A stretch of 64,000 nucleotides of DNA, taken from NCBI GenBank assembly GCA_024401695.1, contig JAKSKN010000002.1:124001-188000 (forward strand), written 5' to 3'. This DNA comes from Bacteroidales bacterium (lineage in GTDB: Bacteria > Bacteroidota > Bacteroidia > Bacteroidales > UBA932). The stretch's first letter is position 1, and each line of letters begins with the position of its first letter. The position numbers were made by a program, and so were the translations under genes. Shown piece after piece: positions 33,333 to 40,843 of the stretch. Under the pieces are notes generated by a model. The model did not search any database. It saw only the letters and a list, made by a program, of their open reading frames with translations, and was not told the origin of the DNA.

Positions 33333-34811
33333 TTATTCGTTGATGGCCTTGAACTGCCAGAAGGTGATTTCACCCCAGCTGCCTGCGCCGTTGCCCTTGG
33401 TGTAAACGAGAGACATATGGTCTGCATCGATGTACATAAGGTCGAACTCGGTCACAGCCTTTCCGCCTTCGTTGATTGAGAATGGGAAGAGGATGGCCGG
33501 GTCCTTGGTGACAAGCTTGCCGAGCTGCCAGTTGCCGCTGGCCTTGCGGGTTGCGTCATAGTCCTTCACTTCGTATGTGCTGGCCTTGATGACAGAACCG
33601 TCTCCTGCGTATGAGGTGATGTCACCGCCTGCGGTGAATTCCATATAGGCATCGCTGCTCTCTGCTCCGGTGGCTGCGCCGCCCGGTGCATGGCTGAGCT
33701 GATCCATAAGTCCTTCCGGAGTGTCAACTCCCCACCACTTGCCGTCGATGACACCAGGGCCGAATGCTGCGCCTGCGCCTGAGTTGCCGGCGTTGCCCCA
33801 GCAGGTGTTCTCGCCGTCCCAGGTCCACTTGCGCTTGTCGTTTGCGTTGAGCGCACCTACGTAGTCGTCGCCGTTCTTGAACATCCAGAAGGTGATTTCA
33901 CCCCAGCTGCCTGCGCCGTTGCCCTTGGTGTAAACGAGGGTCATATAGTTAGGGTCGAGATACATGATGTCGAATGTGTCGACAGCCTTTCCACCTTCGT
34001 TGATTGAGAATGGGAAGAGGATGCTGAGAGGCTCGCTGACCTTGAGGGTGCCGACAGACCATCCGTCAGGACGTGATGGGTTGTAGTCCTTGATGTCGAA
34101 GGAACCGCTCTTGATGAGAGCTCCGTCGGCTGTGTAGGCTGCAACATCGCCGGCATCGGAGAATATCATATATGCTCCGTTGCTCTCTGCTCCGGTGGCT
34201 GCGCCGCCCGGTGCGTGGCTGAGCTGATCCATAAGTCCGTCAGGAGTGTCAGGACCCCACCACTTGCCGTCAACGTTGTTCCAGGTGAAGGCTGAGCCTG
34301 CGCCTGAGTTGCCGGCGTTGCCCCAGCAGGTGGCACCGTTGTCATAATGCCACATCCACTTTTTCGAACCGTTGTCGCCGGCGATGTTGAGGATTTCAGG
34401 AGCAAGGTCTGAAGGAACCTTCACGGTAACCTGTTTTGAAGTCTCGACGAATGAGCCGTCGATGTTGTAAGCGCGGAACCAGAGGGTCTGATTAGGATCT
34501 GAACCTCTTCTAGGAAGGAACTTGAAGAAACCGGCGTTGCCCTGGCTGTACACTTTCTCGGTGCCGTCGGCAGCTCGTGTGAAAGCCAAACCTGAATAGC
34601 CCTTCATATTGTATGAAATATAGTTGCCGTCAGGTGAAGGAACATACTCCTTGTTCTCGTTCAAGTCGTACTGCGCGATCTGGAGATCCTGGGCAAGCTG
34701 TGCCTCGCTGAGGGCGGCCATAGGTGCAGGATTCTCAATCAGAGTCGGATTGCAGGAAGCAAAAGCTGCAAGTACTGCAATGGACAATGCTACATATAAT
34801 GTTCTTTTCAT
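33333..34811 (-). CDS. Surface glycan-binding lipoprotein with duplicated domain
   Basis: Lipoprotein of 492 residues (MKRTLYVALSIAVLAAFASC, cysteine 20) encoded directly after susD, the usual place of the surface glycan-binding protein of a SusCD system. After an N-terminal Ig-like part (YISYNMKGYSGLAF, LWFRAYNIDGSF) come two tandem copies of a domain of about 176 residues, roughly 145-318 and 320-492. Each has TCWGNAGNSGAG, DGKWWG.DTP.GLMDQLSHAP, GAATGAES, LFPFSINEGGKAV and LVYTKGNGAGSWGEITFW. The copies are close to identical over long stretches, including at DNA level. Mannan binding is inferred from context; aromatic residues (W in GKWWG, GSWGE) could form the sugar platform. Confidence 0.8.
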   Translation of the reverse strand: MKRTLYVALSIAVLAAFASCNPTLIENPAPMAALSEAQLAQDLQIAQYDLNENKEYVPSPDGNYISYNMKGYSGLAFTRAADGTEKVYSQGNAGFFKFLPRRGSDPNQTLWFRAYNIDGSFVETSKQVTVKVPSDLAPEILNIAGDNGSKKWMWHYDNGATCWGNAGNSGAGSAFTWNNVDGKWWGPDTPDGLMDQLSHAPGGAATGAESNGAYMIFSDAGDVAAYTADGALIKSGSFDIKDYNPSRPDGWSVGTLKVSEPLSILFPFSINEGGKAVDTFDIMYLDPNYMTLVYTKGNGAGSWGEITFWMFKNGDDYVGALNANDKRKWTWDGENTCWGNAGNSGAGAAFGPGVIDGKWWGVDTPEGLMDQLSHAPGGAATGAESSDAYMEFTAGGDITSYAGDGSVIKASTYEVKDYDATRKASGNWQLGKLVTKDPAILFPFSINEGGKAVTEFDLMYIDADHMSLVYTKGNGAGSWGEITFWQFKAINE

Positions 34812-34825
34812 AATCTTAGCGGATA

Positions 34826-36595
34826 TTAGTCAGTCCAACCTGCGAAGTCTGATGCTGAAGTGCCCCAGCCTTCGTTCTGAACATACTTGTACTCTTCACC
34901 AGCTGAAGCTGAGAGAGAAATCTGAGATGAAGGGATCGAGATGAAACCCTTTGTAGCGGCGTAGCGATTGCCATAACCTCCGTTGAATTTGGCTGCGTGG
35001 TTCGTGCCTTCTACGCCGTTGTTATAGCAATGTACTCCTTCCTGTGCGTCGAGGGCCTTCTTGGCATATTCCTCGCCGTAGCGGCGGAGGTCGCCGAAGC
35101 GTACGCCTTCGAATGCAAGCTCCCAGCGGCGCTCGTTGCGGAGGTTCTCTTCAGTGAGTGGCTTCGGATCAAGTCCGGCGCGGCTGCGCACTGCATCGAA
35201 TGAAGCCTGGCTGTTGTTGAGCTCGGCATCCATAAGGAGAACTTCGGCAAAACGGATCATGATCATATCGTCAATGAGGTTGAGCTGGAAGTTGTTGTTG
35301 TCATCGTTGTACCAGGACAGGCCAGGGTACATTTCGTTGACGTATGAATACCAGAAGTCGCCTGAACCGTCGCTCTTGCGTCCCATAATAGGCATATTCT
35401 TGATCTGATAGTATCCGGTTTCCTGGATGTTGCTGTCAGAACCGTACTTGTAGCCGTTGAACTTGCTGACACTCACGAGCGATGCGTCCATACGAGGGTC
35501 GTTAGGCTCTGCCTTCTGCCAGTCAGCCACGAGCTGCGGAGATACAGGGCACATACCCCAGCCCTGACCGAACGGGAATGACTTGCCGCCGTCAGTGTTG
35601 GATGCATTGCGGATACCCATAAAGAGGCAGGTCTGGTTGGAATAACCGATGGTAGTGCCCCAGGATGGCTGGGTGTTGAACTTGATTACGAACATAGCTT
35701 CAGGGTTGACGCCTGCGTCGTCGCATACGTACTTGTAACCATTGCCCTTGAAGAGAGAGAGCTCATCTTCAACGCAGATGCGGTTGGTGTAGGCCCAGAG
35801 GTTGTGATAATCGTCAACGAGTCTGTAGCCTGAATTGTTGACGCAGTCTGAGATGGCTGCGGCGACATCTGCCTTGGAAAGAGTCTCTCCGTTAGGGAGC
35901 GTCACGTTCTCGGAACCATAGAATCCGGAATAGAACAGATATACGCGTCCGAGGAGAGCCTCTGCGCAGTATTTGTCAACGTGACCGTTGCCGCGGTCGC
36001 TGACGGTTGCAGGCATGATCTTGCTGGCCTCGAGGCAGTCCTGAAGGATCTGTCCCCAGAGAGCCTCGCCGCTAACCTGAGGCTGGGTTGCATCGGCAGC
36101 GGTTGAGACAGGACAAGGGATGTTGCCGAACATTGAGGCAAGTTCATAGTAGTACCAGGCGCGGAGGAAGAGAGCCTCGCCCTTGTACTGATTGAGAGTG
36201 GCGTCGTCAAGACCGCATCTGTCAAAGGTCTCAAGAGCGGTGTTTGCACGGGCGATGCCCTTGTAGCGGTCGCAATAGAAGCCGTTGTACATATCGGCGC
36301 CGAAGTTCATCAGAAGATCTTCCGCCTGCATAGCCTGGTCGTTGTTGCCGCCGCCGCCGAGACAGTCGTCAGATGACGCCAGAGACCACAGGAAGTGGTT
36401 GAAATGGACATTGTTGCCGATGGAAACGTTGAGGTTGTTGTAGATACCGGTAAGCATCTGGGCAGCCTCTTCGGCGTTTGCCGGGAAGTCTTGTGCGGTC
36501 TTTGACCAATAGTTGGTCGAGTCAAGATATTTCTCGCAAGAAGCAAAACTCAAAGCAATGAATGCGACTGCAATAAATCTGAATATATTTTTCAT
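34826..36595 (-). CDS. SusD/RagB family nutrient-binding lipoprotein
   Basis: SusD-like outer-membrane lid protein, about 589 residues, that delivers glycans to its SusC channel. The start is placed at ATG 36595 (MKNIFRFIAVAFIALSFASC, cysteine 20); an upstream GTG at 36604 adds only three residues. TPR-like helices carry ANTALETFDRCGLDDATLNQYKGEA in part, seen as LNQYKGEALFLRAWYYYELASMFG, shown here as GEALFLRAWYYYELASMFG. The C-terminal RagB block has NERRWELAFEGVRFGDLRRYG. It starts 12 bases after susC and precedes the glycan-binding lipoprotein, in one operon. Confidence 0.95.
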   Translation of the reverse strand: MKNIFRFIAVAFIALSFASCEKYLDSTNYWSKTAQDFPANAEEAAQMLTGIYNNLNVSIGNNVHFNHFLWSLASSDDCLGGGGNNDQAMQAEDLLMNFGADMYNGFYCDRYKGIARANTALETFDRCGLDDATLNQYKGEALFLRAWYYYELASMFGNIPCPVSTAADATQPQVSGEALWGQILQDCLEASKIMPATVSDRGNGHVDKYCAEALLGRVYLFYSGFYGSENVTLPNGETLSKADVAAAISDCVNNSGYRLVDDYHNLWAYTNRICVEDELSLFKGNGYKYVCDDAGVNPEAMFVIKFNTQPSWGTTIGYSNQTCLFMGIRNASNTDGGKSFPFGQGWGMCPVSPQLVADWQKAEPNDPRMDASLVSVSKFNGYKYGSDSNIQETGYYQIKNMPIMGRKSDGSGDFWYSYVNEMYPGLSWYNDDNNNFQLNLIDDMIMIRFAEVLLMDAELNNSQASFDAVRSRAGLDPKPLTEENLRNERRWELAFEGVRFGDLRRYGEEYAKKALDAQEGVHCYNNGVEGTNHAAKFNGGYGNRYAATKGFISIPSSQISLSASAGEEYKYVQNEGWGTSASDFAGWTD

Positions 36596-36607
36596 ATCAG
36601 TCACGTT

Positions 36608-39600
36608 TTAGAAATTAAGATTAAGACCTACGAGAATGGTTCTGGCCTGTGGATAGAAACCGAGGTCGATGCCCTTGGTCCAACTGTCGAAGCCTGATGA
36701 AGAACCGACTTCAGGATCCATTCCTTTGTACTTCGTGAAGCAGAACGGGTTCTGAGCCTGTACGTAGAGACGGCACTTCTCGAACGGTGCATTCTTCCAG
36801 AGACGCTTGAAGTCGTAGCCGAGAGTCAATGTCTGGATGCGGAAGAAGCTTGCATCCTCGATGAAGATGTCGGAGTTGTTCATATAGTTGTAGTTCGTTC
36901 CCGGAACGAGGCGAGGAAGCTTGTTTGAAGTTCCTTCACCGTGCCAGTAGCTGTAAACCTCGGTGGTGTAGTTGTTCCACATGCTGTCTGAATAGCGGCG
37001 CCATGCGCGGAAAACCTGCTGGCCGAACTGACCGTAGCCGCTGAGAGCGAAGTCGAAGCCCTTGAAGTAGACGGAGATGTTGAGACCTGCGGTGAAATCC
37101 GGGTTCGGATCGCCAGTCATGGTCTTGTCCTTGTCGTCAAGGAGGTGGTCACCGTTGAGGTCGACGAACTTGACGTCGCCAGGTACCGGGATTTCTGCCA
37201 TCGTCGGCTTGCCTTCCGCCTTCCAGGCGTCGATTTCGGCCTGGTTCTGGAAGATGCCGTCGGTAGCGTATGTCCAGAAGTAACCGATAGGATAACCTAC
37301 CTGTGCACGATACATCTCGGCAATACCCTGAACTACATTGCCCTGGCCGTGGATGATGCCTTCTTCGTTGGCGATGCGGGTGACTTTGTTCTTGTTGTAT
37401 GCTCCGTTGATGCCTATGCTGTATGAGAAGTCCTTGCTGACTGCGTCATTCCAGTTGATGGCGAGCTCGATACCTGAGTTACGGACCTCACCGCCATTGA
37501 TATAAGGGGCGTTGGCTCCGAAGTGACCCATTACAGGTGCATTTACAAGCCAGTCCTTGGTATCTTTCTGGTACCAGTCGAAAGCTGCGGTCAGGCGGTC
37601 GTTGAAGAAGCGTGCATCGAAACCGAAGTCAAGCTGCTGTGAAGTCTCCCACGAGATGTCCTCGTTGGAAAGCTTGTCGGCGTAAGAACCGACCTGCCAC
37701 TGCTGGATGGCGCCGTGACCGAAGGCGTATCCGCCGTTGTCAGGGCCGATGGCTACGGTAGCAAGGTACTGGAAGTTGTCGACAGCGCAGTTACCGTTCT
37801 GGCCCCAGCTTCCACGGATCTTGAAGAAGTTGACGGCTGATGACTGCCACCAGTCTTCGTTGGACATTACCCAACCTGCAGAAACTGAAGGGAAGGTTCC
37901 CCAGCGGTGACCCTTCATGAAGTTGGATGAACCATCACGACGGATGATGAGTGAAAGAAGATATCTTTCCTTGTAGTCGTAGTTGACACGACCGAAGAAG
38001 GAAACGAGACCGCTGTCGCCCCAAGGTGAGCCGGTGATGTTGCTTGATGTGATGTCACCGGTCATGTTGCTGACATATGCGTGTGTAGGGTCGTTCGGCC
38101 AGGCGCCGGTAGCGCGGGCTGCGCCGACACTTTCACCATAACCGGAATGCTCGATGGATGTACCGGCGAGGATATCGAAGTTGTGGTCCTGTGCAACGTT
38201 GAACTTGTAGTTGATGGTGTTCTCCCAGCTCCAGTTCCAGCCGGCGGATGCACTCTGTGATACGGAGTCGCTGTTCCTCATGTTGTTGCCGTTGCCGGCC
38301 TTGAAGATCATATCGTACTGACGGAAGGTGCTTGAGCTCTGCTTGAAGTTGAACTGGCTCCTCCATACGAGGTTCTTGATAGGCTGGACGCGAAGGTTGA
38401 CGGACATATTGAGACCGTAGTTGTTGCTCCAGTTGTTGCCTCTTGAAGAAGTGGTCATCATATAGATAGGGTTGGCAACGGTGTTGTCGAGATTCCAGAG
38501 GCCGGTAGCTTCGTATTCGTCATATGCGGCATAGCCTCCGTCACCGTTATACATAGGAGCGATAGGGTTGGCTACGAGCATATTGTAGATGTCATTCCAA
38601 TAGTGGTTGCCGATACCGATACCACTCTTCTTGCTGTAGGTGAATGTGAAGTTCTCGCCGAATGAGATTATGTCGAGACCATCCTTCTGCCAGAGAACGT
38701 GATCAGAGTTGAGACGCACGGTGGTGCGGTCGTACTTTGATGCGGCAGGCTTGCCGAAGATACCTTCCTGGCCGGTGTAGGAAACGCCGAAGGAGAACTT
38801 TGACCTTTCTGAACCGCCGCTGATGTTGATGGCGTGGTTGGTGATAGGCGCATCGTCGTTGTGGATGGCCCTGAGCCAGTCGGTTCCGGTGTAGGTGCCG
38901 TTAGCAATGCTGTTGTAGAGATCCGGGCTCAAAACGTTCGCCCAGTCGATCATAGCTTCGCCATTGTTGAGCTTGACCATGTTCTGTACCTCCATATACT
39001 GCTTGGCATCGAGGAGGTCAGGAAGTTTCGGTGAGTTCTGCCAGCCGTAGAAGCCGTCATATGAAACGGAATACTTGCCGGACTTGCCCTGCTTGGTGGT
39101 TACGAGGATGACGCCGTTCGCACCGCGGGCACCGTAGATTGCAGATGATGCGGCATCCTTGAGGACGTCGATGCTCTCGATGTCTGAAGGGTTGAGGGCG
39201 TTGATGTCACCGCCCGGAACACCATCGATCACATATAGCGGCTGGTAAGAGCCGGTCGTACCCATACCACGGATGTTCACATTGTAACCTTCACCAGGCT
39301 GACCTGATGAATTGCTGATCTGAACACCAGGGGTGGAAGATTGCATTGCGCCGAGGGCGCTGGTGCTGTTGATCTTTGCGAGCTCGTCGCCTTTGACCTG
39401 AACAGTCGAACCTGTCACGAGTTTCTTCTTCTGGACGCCATAGCCGACTACGACGACCTCGTCAAGAAGCTCGTTGTCTTCTTCGATGAGGATTGTGAAC
39501 TGGCGCTGGTCGCCAACCACAATGACCTGATCCTTGTAACCGATGGATGAAACGACGATAGTCGCACCGTTCCTCACGTTGAGTGAGAACTTGCCATCCA

Positions 39601-39757
39601 GGTCTGTAATGGTACCGTTGGTGGTACCCTGCTCCATAACGCTTACTCCGGCCGCTGGTCCGATGTTGTCGGAGACGACACCGGTAATCGTATTCTGTGC
39701 GAATGCGGTTACACCCAGGAACAAAGCCAGAAGAGAAGCAAACAGTTTACTTTTCAT
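36608..39757 (-). CDS. SusC/RagA family TonB-dependent outer-membrane transporter
   Basis: TonB-dependent glycan importer of 1049 residues. In order: signal peptide (MKSKLFASLLALFLGVTAFA), carboxypeptidase-regulatory-like domain (ITGVVSDNIGPAAGVSV, TDLDGKFSLNV), the SusC-specific DEVVVVGYGVQKK TonB-box region near residue 100, plug domain (VNIRGMGTTG, YVIDGVPGGDINALNP, DAASSAIYGARGANGVILVTTK) and a 22-strand barrel ending in an aromatic residue (LNLNF). Normal length and no frameshift. With the downstream SusD protein it forms the import complex of the mannan locus. Probable regulator-binding direct repeats lie upstream. Confidence 0.97.
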   Translation of the reverse strand: MKSKLFASLLALFLGVTAFAQNTITGVVSDNIGPAAGVSVMEQGTTNGTITDLDGKFSLNVRNGATIVVSSIGYKDQVIVVGDQRQFTILIEEDNELLDEVVVVGYGVQKKKLVTGSTVQVKGDELAKINSTSALGAMQSSTPGVQISNSSGQPGEGYNVNIRGMGTTGSYQPLYVIDGVPGGDINALNPSDIESIDVLKDAASSAIYGARGANGVILVTTKQGKSGKYSVSYDGFYGWQNSPKLPDLLDAKQYMEVQNMVKLNNGEAMIDWANVLSPDLYNSIANGTYTGTDWLRAIHNDDAPITNHAINISGGSERSKFSFGVSYTGQEGIFGKPAASKYDRTTVRLNSDHVLWQKDGLDIISFGENFTFTYSKKSGIGIGNHYWNDIYNMLVANPIAPMYNGDGGYAAYDEYEATGLWNLDNTVANPIYMMTTSSRGNNWSNNYGLNMSVNLRVQPIKNLVWRSQFNFKQSSSTFRQYDMIFKAGNGNNMRNSDSVSQSASAGWNWSWENTINYKFNVAQDHNFDILAGTSIEHSGYGESVGAARATGAWPNDPTHAYVSNMTGDITSSNITGSPWGDSGLVSFFGRVNYDYKERYLLSLIIRRDGSSNFMKGHRWGTFPSVSAGWVMSNEDWWQSSAVNFFKIRGSWGQNGNCAVDNFQYLATVAIGPDNGGYAFGHGAIQQWQVGSYADKLSNEDISWETSQQLDFGFDARFFNDRLTAAFDWYQKDTKDWLVNAPVMGHFGANAPYINGGEVRNSGIELAINWNDAVSKDFSYSIGINGAYNKNKVTRIANEEGIIHGQGNVVQGIAEMYRAQVGYPIGYFWTYATDGIFQNQAEIDAWKAEGKPTMAEIPVPGDVKFVDLNGDHLLDDKDKTMTGDPNPDFTAGLNISVYFKGFDFALSGYGQFGQQVFRAWRRYSDSMWNNYTTEVYSYWHGEGTSNKLPRLVPGTNYNYMNNSDIFIEDASFFRIQTLTLGYDFKRLWKNAPFEKCRLYVQAQNPFCFTKYKGMDPEVGSSSGFDSWTKGIDLGFYPQARTILVGLNLNF

Positions 39758-39809
39758 GGATTTTAAGGGGTTAGAATTTGAATGAGTTGTTGAAAATATG
39801 TTGTGTTAT

Positions 39810-39875
39810 AACAAATAATACTATTTCACCAATGCAAAATTGGCGAATAGCAACAGCTCAAACAAATACTATTTT
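39810..39875. promoter_or_regulatory. Direct repeats upstream of susC, possible AraC-type operator
   Basis: AACAAATAATACTATTT (39810-39826) and AACAAATACTATTTT (39861-39875) are near-identical direct repeats whose starts are 51 bases apart, about five helical turns. Between them is a small palindrome, CCAAT-gcaaa-ATTGG. The region separates susC from the AraC-type regulator gene. The assignment as its binding site is inference. Confidence 0.45.
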
Positions 39876-39896
39876 GCTGAAATATGCGCGGATTTT

Positions 39897-40772
39897 TCAG
39901 ATCACAACTTTGTTCTTTTTGTAAAGCTGTCTGAATTGTTTCGGGGTGGTGCCGCGGCGTGCCTTGAAGACACGGTTGAAGTTGGAGAGATTGTTGAATC
40001 CGCAGTTGTAGCCTATCTGCGATATGTTGTTGGCCGTGTCGATGAGCTCGCGGGCGGCGTGCCCGAGGCGGACGTCGGTGATGTAGCTTGTGAGTGTCCT
40101 GCTTGTGTGCAGCTTGAAAAAACGGCTGAAAGCACTCGGACTCATCCCGACCTTCCCGGCGATTTCGACAAGGGTGATGTCTTCGGCGTAATGATTGTCG
40201 ATATATTCCTTGATCAGCTTTATCCTGGTGCTTCCATTGTCTTCCATCGTGCTGGCAAAAGAGCTGCTGGCCAATACTTTATAGTTGTGCCTCGAGAGAT
40301 CGTTCAGAACCATGAGCATACTCAGGAACTGGTTGAAGCTGTCTTGCTGCAAGGCTATCGTGTCCAGTATATTGTAAACTTTCATTATCGCTTCCATAGG
40401 GAATGATATGCCGTGCTTGGCGTCTGAAAGCATCTTTCTGATACTTGAGAACTGGTTTTTGGAGAGCAGATGGTCGTCGAGGAGACTTCCGGAAAACTGA
40501 ATGGTGATTTCGCGTATGTCTGGTGATGTGCACGTGCCCTGCTCCCAGGCGTGCTCGAGGTTCTCGCCGGCGATGAGCACCAGGTCGAAGTCTCCGATCG
40601 TCTCGATGCTGTCGCCTATCACACGCTGGACACCGGCTCCGCCCTGGACGAAATTCAGTTCGAATTCGACGTGCTTGTGAATTGGGTAGGTGAAAACGTT
40701 TTTATGCCTTTCTACTATGTAGAAGCAGTCTTTTTGTGCGAGACCGGTTATTTCTGCGAGAATCTCACTCAT
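39897..40772 (-). CDS. AraC-family transcriptional regulator
   Basis: Regulator of 291 residues with an N-terminal cupin-like sensing domain (YPIHKHVEFELNFVQGG with paired histidines near residue 31, VLIAGENLEHAWEQG) and a C-terminal double helix-turn-helix (ITLVEIAGKVGMSPSAFSRFFK, ISQIGYNCGFNNLSNFNRVFK, ending RRGTTPKQFRQLYKK). It lies between the SusCD operon and the GH5-CE7 gene, all on the minus strand, so it is the best candidate regulator of the mannan genes. Many Bacteroidota loci use hybrid two-component regulators instead; none is present here. Effector unknown, possibly a mannose- or cellobiose-type sugar. Confidence 0.92.
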   Translation of the reverse strand: MSEILAEITGLAQKDCFYIVERHKNVFTYPIHKHVEFELNFVQGGAGVQRVIGDSIETIGDFDLVLIAGENLEHAWEQGTCTSPDIREITIQFSGSLLDDHLLSKNQFSSIRKMLSDAKHGISFPMEAIMKVYNILDTIALQQDSFNQFLSMLMVLNDLSRHNYKVLASSSFASTMEDNGSTRIKLIKEYIDNHYAEDITLVEIAGKVGMSPSAFSRFFKLHTSRTLTSYITDVRLGHAARELIDTANNISQIGYNCGFNNLSNFNRVFKARRGTTPKQFRQLYKKNKVVI

Positions 40773-40843
40773 AGTTATGTTCTCAGCTTATTTGTAAATA
40801 ATGGTAAATTTTCTTCAAAGTATGATACTTTTTTGCGGCAGGG

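Noticed and set aside
33358-34340. CRISPR-like repeats
   Set aside because: The repeats are in-frame coding duplications of a lipoprotein domain with a period over 500 bases, not short repeats with spacers.
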